Of a DNA stretch of 44,176 nt, positions 17,060 to 25,996 are shown one piece after another. Source of the DNA: Phaeodactylibacter sp. (GTDB lineage Bacteria; Bacteroidota; Bacteroidia; Chitinophagales; Saprospiraceae). Position 1 is the stretch's first letter, and every line of letters begins with the position of its first letter. Below the pieces are notes generated by a model. The model did no database searches, had not been told where the DNA came from, and saw only the letters and a program-made list of their open reading frames with translations. The DNA is taken from positions 1-44,176 of the forward strand of contig NZ_JALEGS010000045.1 in assembly GCF_022763345.1 (NCBI RefSeq). Direction: 5' to 3'. Made by a program: the position numbers and the translations under genes.

Positions 17060-17542
17060 CTAACTTCCTGAAGCGATTATGAGCGTCCAGACCGTGGTGA
17101 TCGTCAACAGGATTTGGGTGAAATGATTGAAAATAAAAAGCCCCGTCAGCATCATTAACTCATCTTCGATCTGCGATTCGGCCTCACCGCTAAAGGTGCG
17201 GCTTTTGTATTTGACGATTGGATTTCCATCCTCAAGCAACTCCCATTTAGTATTCCAGCTATTGGAAAACCTCCATTTGAGCATTTTTTCGCCCAGGGTG
17301 ATGCTGGCTTTGTTTTTCCAGGTACTCATTTCGATCTGCCCAAGCGTTTCCCCGGTCTCCGGATCAGTAATTTCTACTTTGTTACTGAAAACACCCTTTT
17401 TCCGAAAAGAGACTTTTGTTTCATTGAGCACGCCTTCTGCTTTTCGGCTCCATGTCCGTTCCTTCAGGTAACCCGCTTCTTGTTCTCCAGAGAAGAGTTT
17501 GTAGGTCGAAGAGAAGATACCTTTTTTCCAACTGAGATTCAT
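17060..17542 (-). CDS. Conserved-type unknown protein, C-terminal membrane segment
   Basis: 160 aa with no signal peptide. It is strand-rich with many W/K/S residues (SRKAEGVLNETKVSFRKKG, TWKNKASITLGEKMLKWRF), in the style of LURP-one/tubby-like small beta-barrels, and ends in a hydrophobic helix (GLFIFNHFTQILLTITTVWTLIIA). I would not name a function. On the minus strand, 121 bases downstream of the histidine kinase; cotranscription is possible but not shown. Confidence 0.65.
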   Translation of the reverse strand: MNLSWKKGIFSSTYKLFSGEQEAGYLKERTWSRKAEGVLNETKVSFRKKGVFSNKVEITDPETGETLGQIEMSTWKNKASITLGEKMLKWRFSNSWNTKWELLEDGNPIVKYKSRTFSGEAESQIEDELMMLTGLFIFNHFTQILLTITTVWTLIIASGS

Positions 17543-17663
17543 ACCGATTGACGTTTGCTTCTAGATTGTGCGCGTTTTTTGTTGGACTACATGTGTAAAA
17601 ATAGCTAAATTCTTCAGAAAACAGACCGGTTGGATTAATTAAATGACCAGGTTTCAATCTACA

Positions 17664-19553
17664 TTACCCCGTTTGCTGCAAAGCACTGTTTTGGATATAA
17701 TTGGGGATCAGAATCCGAATGGCGGTGCCTTTCTCCGGCTGACTGCTTTCCATTTCCGCTTCCAGTTTCCGCAAAAAAGCCCGGATAAGTCGGGAACCGA
17801 AGCCTTTTTGAACCGTTTCCGGGTGCATGCCCACACCATCATCCTTCACCTCTACGAGCAGGCGTCCGCCCGTTTCTTCAATGTTGACCCATATATTACC
17901 CATTTGTAATCCCTCAAAGGCATACTTGTAAGCATTAGTCAGGAGTTCATTGAGAATCAGGCCCAGAGGGATCATCACAGAGACATCCAGCAACAGGTTG
18001 GGCACTTTCTGGTGCAGCATAATGGTTTTGTCGCCGGGCCGGTAGGAAGCCTCCAGGTTGCTGCAAAGATTGGCAACATACTCCGGCAGGTTGACTTGGC
18101 TTAGGTTTTCTCCTGTATACAGATGATGATGGATAATCGACATAGATCGCACCCGATTTTCCCCATCGCTCAGGGCTTCCAGAGCGGAGGGCTCCTCGAT
18201 ATAGCGGGCCTGCAATTGCAAAAGGCTGGAGATGATCTGCAGATTATTCTTCACGCGGTGGTGGATTTCTTTGATGAGGTACTCCTTTTCCTCCAGTGCA
18301 ACCGCCAGTTGCTCCTGCTGACGGCGGTACTTGCGGTACAGCCCATAGAGGAAGATACTCAGCCCGGTGATCAGCACCAACCCCACAACTCCAATCGTGA
18401 TCGTCCGGTTTTTCTGGCTGATGACAGCTCTGGCGGTTTGGTTCTCCAGGTCAAGCATAGCAATTTGCTGCTGCTTTTTTTCCGTCTCGTACTGCGCAGA
18501 CAATTCATTAATGCGGTTGAGCCGGTCTATGCCCGTAACGCTGTCGCTCAGCATTTTGAATTGCTCCAGCGCTTCGAAGCCACGCCGGTAGTCTCCGGTC
18601 TGCCGATAGGCTTTGACCAGCAATTCGTAAGCCTCAGCCCGGTCTTTCAGCCCCATGGAGTAAGTAGAATCCGTTTGCGGCAGCAGCATACGGATGCCAC
18701 GCTCGTATTGTCCCTCCTCGATCAGGAAATCGGCCAGCAGTCGTCGGCTTGCAGCGCTCAGGTCAGGCACATTGATGGAATCGGCGAGCCGGGCGCAGGC
18801 TTCCGCGTATGGGGCTGCAGCTTCCCACTTGTCCATTTGGGTGAGAATATGCGCCATATTGTAGCGGTTGAGGACTTTGTCGTAGTCTCCTTCTTTCGCC
18901 TCGCTGATTTGGTAAGCCCGTTCGTAGTGGGTGTAGGCTGCGGCCAAATCTCCCTTGTTCTCATAAGCGACGCCCAGATTGGTATAGGCGATTTGCTCCT
19001 GCACCTGATTACCAGAAAACCGGGCCATTTCCAGGGTTTCCCTTAACTTGACAATGGCGTCCTCCATCCGGTCGGCTTCAGTGTACAGGGCGCCCAGCTT
19101 GTTGCTGGTAAGCAGCATGCCAGCGGTATCCTGTACGGACTCGTAAGCGCGGTAGGCTTCTATAACGGCTTCCATACTGCGGGCAAAATCCCCCATATCT
19201 GAATACAAATTGGCCTTAGCCATATTGACGGCAGCTACCAGCCGGGGATGTTTCGCAGCCCGATGAAAAGCCTCGTAACGGTTGAAGTAAGCCTCACTTT
19301 CTTCAAACCGGTTCAGGTTCTTGTTGAAGATGCCGTAGTAATACCAAACCACGTCCTCTTTATAACGGCTGCTGTCTACCTTATACAAACTTTCGATATC
19401 CCCAAGGATACGAAGGCTCTCTCCGGGCTGAGACCTGCCCTTTGCCCAGGCTACATCCAATAAGGAGTCAATAGCAAGCTGTTCCTCGCTTTTCTGAGCG
19501 TGCAGAACAGATACAATGGCGAGGCAAAGCATCAGAAGGAATTGTTTTTTCAT
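17664..19553 (-). CDS. TPR sensor histidine kinase (HisKA_2 type)
   Basis: 629 aa. Signal peptide (about 1-19, ending LHAQ), periplasmic TPR-like repeats (about 20-370), coiled-coil (370-385), transmembrane helix (about 386-408), then a cytoplasmic HisKA_2 dimerisation/phosphoacceptor region with KEIHHRVKNNLQIISSLLQLQ-type sequence (His431 is the predicted phosphorylated residue, in EIHHRVKNN) and a C-terminal HATPase_c with LILNELLTNAYKYA (N box) and VKDDGVGM (G1). It lacks an attached receiver, so it needs a separate response regulator. Its start is divergent from the MMPL exporter operon, whose last gene is a LuxR-type regulator; that is the obvious candidate partner. Confidence 0.92.
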   Translation of the reverse strand: MKKQFLLMLCLAIVSVLHAQKSEEQLAIDSLLDVAWAKGRSQPGESLRILGDIESLYKVDSSRYKEDVVWYYYGIFNKNLNRFEESEAYFNRYEAFHRAAKHPRLVAAVNMAKANLYSDMGDFARSMEAVIEAYRAYESVQDTAGMLLTSNKLGALYTEADRMEDAIVKLRETLEMARFSGNQVQEQIAYTNLGVAYENKGDLAAAYTHYERAYQISEAKEGDYDKVLNRYNMAHILTQMDKWEAAAPYAEACARLADSINVPDLSAASRRLLADFLIEEGQYERGIRMLLPQTDSTYSMGLKDRAEAYELLVKAYRQTGDYRRGFEALEQFKMLSDSVTGIDRLNRINELSAQYETEKKQQQIAMLDLENQTARAVISQKNRTITIGVVGLVLITGLSIFLYGLYRKYRRQQEQLAVALEEKEYLIKEIHHRVKNNLQIISSLLQLQARYIEEPSALEALSDGENRVRSMSIIHHHLYTGENLSQVNLPEYVANLCSNLEASYRPGDKTIMLHQKVPNLLLDVSVMIPLGLILNELLTNAYKYAFEGLQMGNIWVNIEETGGRLLVEVKDDGVGMHPETVQKGFGSRLIRAFLRKLEAEMESSQPEKGTAIRILIPNYIQNSALQQTG

Positions 19554-19733
19554 CGGAGGTCAGTTTCCAGGTTATAGAGGGTTGGGAAATCAAAATCACC
19601 CCATGAAGATAGGGCATATCTCCTCAGCTTGCACGCCCTCCGGTGAAAACTATCCGAACGGGTAGCTTCCCGCCGTGCATATCCCTGTAGCTTGCAGACG
19701 ATACTGATACCAAACCACACAGACCCAAAAAAC

Positions 19734-22004
19734 ATGCATTTTTTCAATCCACTCTTACGGTTGAGCTACACTCGCCCAAAAACGACTTTACTGGCGCTTT
19801 TTGCCACCACCTTGCTAATGGCAGGTGGGCTAAAACAACTGGAAACCCGCAATAGCTTCGACGGTGAACTGCCCGCCGATGACCCCATCAACCAGGGCAT
19901 TGAAGCCGCCAAAGCAACATTTGGAGAACGCAGCATCGTGCTGATCGGGCTTGAAACCGAATCCATATACACACCGGAGGCCGCCCAAAAGATCATCGAT
20001 ATCTCCAATGAGCTCGCGAAGGTTCCCCATGTGCTTTCTGACGAAATCGTAAGCCTGGCAACCCTCTCCAACGTCAGTCAGCGGGAATGGGGGCTGGAAA
20101 CCGGCGGCTTTTTGGATGAGCTGCCGGCTGATGAAGCGGCCTGGCAGCAACTCAAAGCAGATATAGCAGGCAATGCAATGGTCCTTGACCGACTGGTTAG
20201 TGCCGACGAATCCCTCACGGTTATTGCAGCTGCCCTTGAAGAGGGCTTTGAGGGAGGTACGGTCTATGATGCTGTTTCGGAGCTCGCGGATCATTATGCG
20301 GGCCCGGAACGCATTCACATTACCGGAGCACCGGTCCTTGTGGAAGATGTGCAGCGCGGGATCAGTGGCGATTCCCGCCGCTTCATACCCATTGCGATCG
20401 TGCTGATCTTTATTGGCTTTTACATCTCCTTCCGGCGGCTTCCCGGCGTGCTGCTGCCGGTGGGCATGGTCATCATGAGCATACTGTGGACGATGGGTTT
20501 CATGGGCTACGCCGGGCTGCCGGTCACCGTGGTCTCCAATGCATTGCCGGTGATTATGGTAGCAGTGGCCTCTTCCTACGCCATCCACTTTATGAATGCC
20601 TACTACCGGCTGGCGGATCAGCACAGTACCGGCCCTGCTTTGGCGGAAGCCACCCTGAAAAAAATCGGATTGCCTATACTAATTACCGGGCTGACATCAG
20701 CTCTGGGTTCCGCCAGCCTTCTGATTTTCAAAATCACCTCCCTGCGGGAGTTTGGTATTATCGGCTCGGTTGGCTTTTTACTGGCTACGGTCATTTGCCT
20801 GACTTTCCTGCCGGCGGTATGTGCGCTGCTGAAGCCGCCAGCGGGCAAAGCTTACCAATCAGCCAGGCTGCAGCGCTTCCTGCGTTCGCTTACGCAAATG
20901 GCACAGGGGCACCGGCGTGCTGTTGCTGCATCATATGTTTTGTTCCTTGTCGGTGCGGTTTACTTCATCGGGCAGGTGAAAATCGGAGATGACTACCTGA
21001 AGTTTTTCCCTAAATCCCATCAGGGGCGCATTGCGGCGGAGACCTTCAACGACAAACTCAGCGGAGTACGCACCATGGATATCGTGGTGGATGCCACGCC
21101 CTATGGCGGCATTAAAGACGAAGCCTTTTTCCGTAGCCTGAACGGCTTTCAGGATTACCTCATGGATTACGAAGAGGTCGGGCATACCTACTCCTACCGG
21201 GATGTGGTGCAACACCTGAGCGCTAACCTCAACGGGGAAACCGATGCCCTGCCCGGCAGCTCCGAAATTGCACAGTACCTGATGCTCCACGAGATGTCAG
21301 CCACTCCAGGCGAGGTCTTTGCGCTCCGCTCCGAAGACGATAATCAGGCCCGCATTCAGGTCTTCCTGAAATCCTCAGACCCCGAAGTGCATCAGGCGCT
21401 TTACGAAGATATACAACGTGATGCGGCCCGCTTTTTCCCGGAAGGGAATACCCCTCTGACCTTTGGCGGAGACGTCATGCACCGCATCGCCCTCGGCACC
21501 TACATCGTGGAGGGGAAGGTACAGAACATCATCCTGGCCCTGCTGATCGTTTTTCTCAGCTGCCTGATCATCTTCCGGTCCTTGCCCAAGAGCCTGATGG
21601 CCTTGCTGCCCATCACCGTTTCCCTGCTGATGGTCTTCGGGCTGATGGGCGTGATCGGTATACGGCTGGGTATCAGTACTGCCCTGCTTACCGCCATGAT
21701 TGTGGGCATAGGCGTGGATTTTGCCGTCCACTACCTCGTTGGGTACTTCCGCGACCGGGAGGAAATGCCGGCAGATGAAGCCATCAAGCATAACAGCCTC
21801 CACACCGGGCAGGCCATTGCTTACGATGCCGCTTCCAATATCGCCGGCTTTAGCGTGCTGTCGTTTTCAGGCTTCCTGCCGGTACAGCACTTTGGCTGGC
21901 TGCTGGCCTTGTCTATGCTGCTCATATTTCTGAACACCATGGTGCTGTACCCGGCCCTGCTTACACAAAAAGAGCGGCAACTGGCTACCCCCGAATTTGC
22001 ATAA
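19734..22004 (+). CDS. MMPL/RND-superfamily exporter
   Basis: 756 aa from the ATG at 19734; the upstream in-frame ATG at 19692 would add residues unlike a membrane N-terminus. Layout is the classic RND duplication: one helix near the start (16-32), a large periplasmic loop, five clustered helices (about 214-360), another helix (about 395-415), a second large loop and five helices (about 598-740). Motifs include GITTAL-like turns such as GLTSALGSASLLIF and a GVDFAVHYLVGYFRDR in the last repeat, where Asp and His are typical proton-relay or substrate-gate positions. Predicted substrates for this branch are lipids or other hydrophobic molecules (family knowledge). It heads an operon with a LolA-like protein and an outer-membrane barrel. 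Confidence 0.92.
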   Translation: MHFFNPLLRLSYTRPKTTLLALFATTLLMAGGLKQLETRNSFDGELPADDPINQGIEAAKATFGERSIVLIGLETESIYTPEAAQKIIDISNELAKVPHVLSDEIVSLATLSNVSQREWGLETGGFLDELPADEAAWQQLKADIAGNAMVLDRLVSADESLTVIAAALEEGFEGGTVYDAVSELADHYAGPERIHITGAPVLVEDVQRGISGDSRRFIPIAIVLIFIGFYISFRRLPGVLLPVGMVIMSILWTMGFMGYAGLPVTVVSNALPVIMVAVASSYAIHFMNAYYRLADQHSTGPALAEATLKKIGLPILITGLTSALGSASLLIFKITSLREFGIIGSVGFLLATVICLTFLPAVCALLKPPAGKAYQSARLQRFLRSLTQMAQGHRRAVAASYVLFLVGAVYFIGQVKIGDDYLKFFPKSHQGRIAAETFNDKLSGVRTMDIVVDATPYGGIKDEAFFRSLNGFQDYLMDYEEVGHTYSYRDVVQHLSANLNGETDALPGSSEIAQYLMLHEMSATPGEVFALRSEDDNQARIQVFLKSSDPEVHQALYEDIQRDAARFFPEGNTPLTFGGDVMHRIALGTYIVEGKVQNIILALLIVFLSCLIIFRSLPKSLMALLPITVSLLMVFGLMGVIGIRLGISTALLTAMIVGIGVDFAVHYLVGYFRDREEMPADEAIKHNSLHTGQAIAYDAASNIAGFSVLSFSGFLPVQHFGWLLALSMLLIFLNTMVLYPALLTQKERQLATPEFA

Positions 22005-22005
22005 A

Positions 22006-22048
22006 CCGACGACGAAGTAGTTTGGGACCAAACATGACTTCGTGTCGG
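22006..22048 (+). other. Nested hairpin inside the exporter operon
   Basis: CCGAC (22006-22010) and ACGAAGT (22012-22018) pair with ACTTCGT (22037-22043) and GTCGG (22044-22048): 12 bp with one bulged G. The top contains GTTTG/CAAAC. It begins just after the exporter stop; no T-run follows, so a partial terminator, attenuator or mRNA-processing site is possible. Confidence 0.5.
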
Positions 22049-22138
22049 CATATACTCGTGCGTCGGGTTTGTGCCTAACGCCCAAACCTCTCCATTCCGA
22101 GCATAAACTCATTTTTCAATCCCCAAAAATTCGATACG

Positions 22139-22915
22139 ATGATTTTGGCATTCACTTTGGTTGTAACCCTCTTTTCCACAACTGTACTGCCCGATGCTTC
22201 GGCTATCATGGAAGCCCACCGTAAGGCTACCGCTGTGCAGGACCTCACCGGGCAGCTGACGTACACCAATATTAGCAAGTCGGGCAGAAAACAGACCCGC
22301 ACCCTGCAGCAGTACATCCTGCGCACCGACAAGGGCGACTATACCTACAACCTGCTGCTGGAATTTACAGACCCGCAGGACGTGGCCGGCACGGCAACGC
22401 TGACGATTCAGCAGGAGCGTAAAGACGATGAGCAGTGGCTTTACCTGCCTGCCCTTCGTATGAGCAAGCGCATTTCGCCCAGCAAAAAGTCCGACCGGTT
22501 TATGGGCACGGAGATCACCTACGAAGATCTCTCCGGGCACCTTTCTGAACCCATCGACGACTATCAGTACACCCTGCTGGGAGAGGAAACCATCAATGGC
22601 CGACCAGCCTACAAGCTCGAAGCGCTGCCCCGCGAAGGCCTGCGTACCCAATACGGCAAACGGCTATTGTGGATTGACAAAGCCACGCACCTGATGGCGC
22701 AAACCCATTTTTTTGGGCACAAAGGCGAACACCTGAAAACCTACACCGCCACAGATATCCGGCCGGTCGGCTCAGGCGGGCACCACCGGGCACATCAGAT
22801 CAAAATGGAGAATGTACAGACAGGCAATACCACAAAGGTGCAGTACAGCGGCTTTGCGATCAATGCTGGCGTGGATGCTGCGATGTTTTCTACGACCTGG
22901 ATGGAAACCCGATAA
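22139..22915 (+). CDS. LolA-like outer-membrane lipoprotein-sorting family protein
   Basis: 258 aa; short hydrophobic start (MILAFTLVVTLFSTTVLP) then a mature protein beginning DASAIMEAH. It matches the LolA_like family (half-barrel periplasmic carrier, usual length about 250): tandem beta-strand signatures LTYTNISKSGRKQ, LLLEFTDPQDVAGTATL, LPALRMSKRISPSKKSDRFMGTEITYEDL (positions about 95-130) and LEALPREG. In many genomes this family is adjacent to an MMPL/RND exporter and an outer-membrane protein, acting as periplasmic shuttle. Here it is between exactly those two. Confidence 0.88.
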   Translation: MILAFTLVVTLFSTTVLPDASAIMEAHRKATAVQDLTGQLTYTNISKSGRKQTRTLQQYILRTDKGDYTYNLLLEFTDPQDVAGTATLTIQQERKDDEQWLYLPALRMSKRISPSKKSDRFMGTEITYEDLSGHLSEPIDDYQYTLLGEETINGRPAYKLEALPREGLRTQYGKRLLWIDKATHLMAQTHFFGHKGEHLKTYTATDIRPVGSGGHHRAHQIKMENVQTGNTTKVQYSGFAINAGVDAAMFSTTWMETR

Positions 22916-22918
22916 TCC

Positions 22919-24217
22919 GTGAGGCACCTGAAATACATACTTAAAACCCTGCTGGGGGTATGCTTTGCCGGATTTGCGGCGACCACCGTTGCTCAGGAAG
23001 CCGACAACAACTGGTCCACCACGCTCCACGGTCAGGCCAGGGTACTAAGCCGGTACTATCCCGGTCAGAACCCCGCTGGCCTGTACCGCTGGCAGGGCGA
23101 AGCCCGGGCAGAGCTGGAAGGCGAAGTGAACTACGGCAATTACTGGAAAGGGCGTACCGTAGTGATCGCCAATGCTAATCCGGATGAGCGCCGCCGCAAC
23201 CGACTGTGGGCCAATGAGGCATACGTGTACTACCGTCAGGGGCATTACTTCCTCAAAGCCGGCAAGCAAACGGCCAAGTGGGGCGCACTCACCGGATTCA
23301 GCGCCATGGATCTCGCCAACCGCTACGACTACTACGATGTGCTGGACACGGAACAAGAGCGGCTGGGGCTTTGGGGGCTGGAAGCACGCTACAGCAAAGG
23401 GCGTACGGAGCTCATGCTGCGGGCTTTCCATCCCGATAACCGCTCCCGCCTGTATCTGGAAGACAACCGCTGGGTAAATCTGCCCCAACGCATGGCTGTA
23501 CCGGGTGGTGAAGCCACGATGGCCTATGAGGGCGCAGCGTCGCATTACCAAAAACGCCTGCCCCTGCTCAGCGGCAGCCTTTCCACGGAAGTGGGGCGGG
23601 TGCAGGTTCGCGGCAGCTGGCTGTATGGCAACAACGATATTCCGCTGAGCCAAATACAGCTCCGGACAAGTAGTACCCGCCCGGTCCCCTATCAGGTGCA
23701 GCTCCACTTCGAGCCTATGATGATCAGTGCACTGAATTTGGGCACCTGGGCCGGTGAGTGGAATCTCTGGGGAGAAGCGGCTTTTGTGGACAGTAAACGC
23801 ATCGGCGAGACCGGTGAAATCACCCCCGACCAGTATACCTTCTGCTCCTTAGGAGCGGACCGCTTCTGGACCTTTGAGCACCCGGAACGGCACCTGAGGC
23901 TGGTGGCGCAGTTCCTGCAGGTCTTTCCGCACCAAAGTGGAAAGTACGCGCCCACCGAGATCGATCATATTTTTCAAACTGCGCTGCTGATAGTTACTGA
24001 ATTGCAAATCAACTATAACTGGTCAGCCGCCCTGAGGGCAGTGGCCGAGTTCCGGGCCGAAGGCTTTTACCTGGAGCCCCGGCTGATCTGCAAAGCCTGG
24101 GCACCGCTGCGGGCGGAGCTTAGCGGTGGCTGGCTCGGCGGATCCGGGCAGAGCTTTTTCGGGCATTTCAAGACCAACAGCAGAATCGCACTACATCTAA
24201 TTCGACCCATCCTATGA
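22919..24217 (+). CDS. Outer-membrane beta-barrel (DUF1302-like)
   Basis: 432 aa with a GTG start, three bases after the preceding stop; a signal peptide (about 1-24, ending TTVAQ) supports this start. The mature sequence consists of alternating amphipathic strands, aromatic-rich ends and short turns, as in porin-like barrels, starting with a WSTTLHGQARVLSRYY strand and including YVYYRQGHYFLKAGKQTAKWG, which resembles alginate/DUF1302 type outer-membrane proteins; the last residues (LHLIRPIL) are a plausible final strand. Together with the MMPL exporter and LolA-like protein it would complete an inner-to-outer-membrane path. The stop overlaps the hydrolase start by 4 bases. Confidence 0.85.
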   Translation: MRHLKYILKTLLGVCFAGFAATTVAQEADNNWSTTLHGQARVLSRYYPGQNPAGLYRWQGEARAELEGEVNYGNYWKGRTVVIANANPDERRRNRLWANEAYVYYRQGHYFLKAGKQTAKWGALTGFSAMDLANRYDYYDVLDTEQERLGLWGLEARYSKGRTELMLRAFHPDNRSRLYLEDNRWVNLPQRMAVPGGEATMAYEGAASHYQKRLPLLSGSLSTEVGRVQVRGSWLYGNNDIPLSQIQLRTSSTRPVPYQVQLHFEPMMISALNLGTWAGEWNLWGEAAFVDSKRIGETGEITPDQYTFCSLGADRFWTFEHPERHLRLVAQFLQVFPHQSGKYAPTEIDHIFQTALLIVTELQINYNWSAALRAVAEFRAEGFYLEPRLICKAWAPLRAELSGGWLGGSGQSFFGHFKTNSRIALHLIRPIL

Positions 24218-25149
24218 AAGCTACGACAAAATCTCTATCCGCTCATCAATTGCTGCCAGTCGGGAAGTCTGGTTCAGCACCAGCTATCGATAATACCCAA
24301 CTTATGGCAGCCCGCTTTTTCCCGCCCTACATCCACCGGGTGGGGCAGGTCATCAATACGGTGCATCAGGTGCACTCCAAGGCCGGCTGCCGGCTGACAA
24401 TGGGCGCACTTTCGGTGGCGGTCCGCCGGCCAGTCAGGGCTGCCGACCGGGCATTTTACGAAAGTGGACAACGGCAGGAGCACCGCTGTGGCAAGCACCG
24501 GTTTTATACTTATACCTTTGGGCAGGGCCCAGCTGTATTGCTACTCCACGGCTGGTGCAGCAACGGCGCACGCTGGGCACCCTACGTACAGGAACTATGC
24601 CGGGCAGGCTATCAGGCTGTGGTGATGGATGCGCCCAGCCACGGACAATCGCCCGGGCGGTTTCTGTCAGTACCGGACTACATCCGCTGTGCCGGGCAGC
24701 TCATTCGTTCGCGTGCGCACTGGCATGCCGTTCTGGCCCACTCTATGGGGAGCCTGGCCGGGGTGATCAGTGCGAGTGAGCAGGCAGGAAAAGTCCGTAT
24801 CGGCAAATTTGTGCTCATGAGTACCTTCTCCAATTGCGATGCCCTGATGAGCAAATTTGCCCGCTGCCTCGGCGTATCTGAGACCGTACTATCGGATACC
24901 CGGGCATGGATCCCCAAATATACTGGCAAGCCGCTGAGCTACTTTTGCCTCATTGAGCATCTGCAACAGCTTGGTCCGCCTAATACACTACTGGTAGCCG
25001 ATGAAAAAGATATTGTCGTGCCCCATCAGGAGACCAAAGCTATTCTGAACGCCCTGCCCCATGTAAAGCCCATCATTACGAGCGGGCTGGGGCACAACCT
25101 TCGCTGTGACACCGTGCGCCGGCAGGTACTGAACTTTATAACCCCCTAA
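24214..25149 (+). CDS. Alpha/beta hydrolase
   Basis: 311 aa; its ATG overlaps the barrel gene stop (ATGA). The first 95 residues are an extra N-terminal part without a signal peptide; an internal ATG at residue 31 could also be used. The hydrolase fold follows: oxyanion-hole LLLHGWCSNG (109-118), nucleophile elbow AHSMGS with Ser177, acid Asp266 (ADEKDIVVP) and His294 (GLGHNLRCD). A Ser-Asp-His triad is therefore complete. Substrate is not predictable; by context it could act on the lipid-like cargo of the exporter. Cytoplasmic or membrane-associated. Confidence 0.88.
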   Translation: MKATTKSLSAHQLLPVGKSGSAPAIDNTQLMAARFFPPYIHRVGQVINTVHQVHSKAGCRLTMGALSVAVRRPVRAADRAFYESGQRQEHRCGKHRFYTYTFGQGPAVLLLHGWCSNGARWAPYVQELCRAGYQAVVMDAPSHGQSPGRFLSVPDYIRCAGQLIRSRAHWHAVLAHSMGSLAGVISASEQAGKVRIGKFVLMSTFSNCDALMSKFARCLGVSETVLSDTRAWIPKYTGKPLSYFCLIEHLQQLGPPNTLLVADEKDIVVPHQETKAILNALPHVKPIITSGLGHNLRCDTVRRQVLNFITP

Positions 25150-25152
25150 AGC

Positions 25153-25386
25153 ATGAAATACCCGCAATTATCACCCGACACCCTTGAGCAAATGCTACTG
25201 TCCGAACTGGAGAACACCTGGCAGGAAGTGGACACCCTGATCCGTGAACAGGAGCAGGCGAGGACCTCCACAGCTATAATCCGGCAACTTCATCCGAAAC
25301 CGTATATTTGGAACCGGGCATTTCAATATTGTAAACGCCGTACCGAAAGCCTGTATCGCCTATGCAAGACCAACTTCGGATATTGA
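25153..25386 (+). CDS. Small unknown protein overlapping the response regulator
   Basis: 77 aa, beginning 3 bases after the hydrolase stop and overlapping the response regulator start by 25 bases. It is soluble with a helical first half (LSPDTLEQMLLSELENTWQEVDTLIREQEQ) and a basic, aromatic second half. Position in a tightly packed operon argues that it is translated; no family is recognised, and the second half could simply be promoter-bearing sequence, since a -7 box falls in it. Confidence 0.45.
   Translation: MKYPQLSPDTLEQMLLSELENTWQEVDTLIREQEQARTSTAIIRQLHPKPYIWNRAFQYCKRRTESLYRLCKTNFGY
25303..25310 (+). promoter_or_regulatory. Internal -7 box (TATATTTG)
   Basis: Exact TAnnTTTG about 50 bases before the response regulator ATG, inside the small 77-aa ORF. 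No clear -33 element. It could give separate expression of the regulator. Confidence 0.3.
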
Positions 25387-25979
25387 TTGTGGAAGATGAG
25401 CCGCTCATTGCAGAGGACATTGCCGACCTTTGTCAGCTCAATGGGTATGAAGTCTGCGGAATCGCGCACCGGGGCGGCCCCGCCCTTACGCTTATTGAGT
25501 CGGAGCGCCCGCAGCTGGTTTTGCTGGATATCAACCTGGAAGATCAAATCAGCGGGCTGGACATTGCTGCCTATCTACGGGAAAAGTATGCCATTCCGTT
25601 TATTTTCCTGACCTCCTACGCAGATGCCGGCACCCTGGCTAAAGTAAAGGAGACCGCTCCTTTGGGCTACATCGTCAAGCCCTTCACCGGAGAGCAGCTG
25701 TACTCCACGATAGAAATCGCCTGGTCTCAACGGACCAAAACCCTGGCACCGGAACTTGACCTGGAGCGCATCAACAATACCCTGACTGCCCCCCTGAGCC
25801 GCCGGGAGCAGGAAGTCCTTTCGTGCATCTACAAGGGCAAAAATGCCCAAGCCACAGCCGATGCCCTTTTTATCAGCATCAATACGGTGAAGTTCCATCT
25901 GAAAAACATGTACGGTAAGTTTGACGTGCACAACCGGGTGGAGCTGCTGTATAAGTTGCAGGAGGTGATGAAGGGGTGA
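25362..25979 (+). CDS. LuxR-family response regulator
   Basis: 205 aa. Receiver domain at residues 5-125: acidic pocket Glu11/Asp12, phosphoacceptor Asp56 (LVLLDINLE), conserved Thr84 (FLTSY) and Lys106 (IVKPF). A LuxR-type helix-turn-helix occupies about 143-200 (LSRREQEVLSCIYKGKNAQ, INTVKFHLKNMYGKF). It is the last gene of the MMPL exporter operon. The TPR histidine kinase divergent from the operon's first gene has no receiver of its own, so a pair across the operon is likely (inference). Confidence 0.92.
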   Translation: MQDQLRILIVEDEPLIAEDIADLCQLNGYEVCGIAHRGGPALTLIESERPQLVLLDINLEDQISGLDIAAYLREKYAIPFIFLTSYADAGTLAKVKETAPLGYIVKPFTGEQLYSTIEIAWSQRTKTLAPELDLERINNTLTAPLSRREQEVLSCIYKGKNAQATADALFISINTVKFHLKNMYGKFDVHNRVELLYKLQEVMKG

Positions 25980-25996
25980 GCACTAATTTTTTGGAC

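Noticed and set aside
16983..17063. 26-aa plus-strand frame (MESGKIRGRSINLLDEDE start)
   Set aside because: Very short, overlaps the end of the 160-aa gene, no homology cue; may be chance.
18123..19046. 307-aa open frame opposite the histidine kinase
   Set aside because: Lies entirely within the kinase TPR and transmembrane coding region; low-complexity composition typical of an antisense frame.
19830..20624. 264-aa open frame opposite the MMPL exporter
   Set aside because: His/Gln-rich antisense product of membrane-helix codons; no start context or domain.
23045..23707. 220-aa open frame opposite the outer-membrane barrel
   Set aside because: Antisense shadow of a well-supported gene in an operon.
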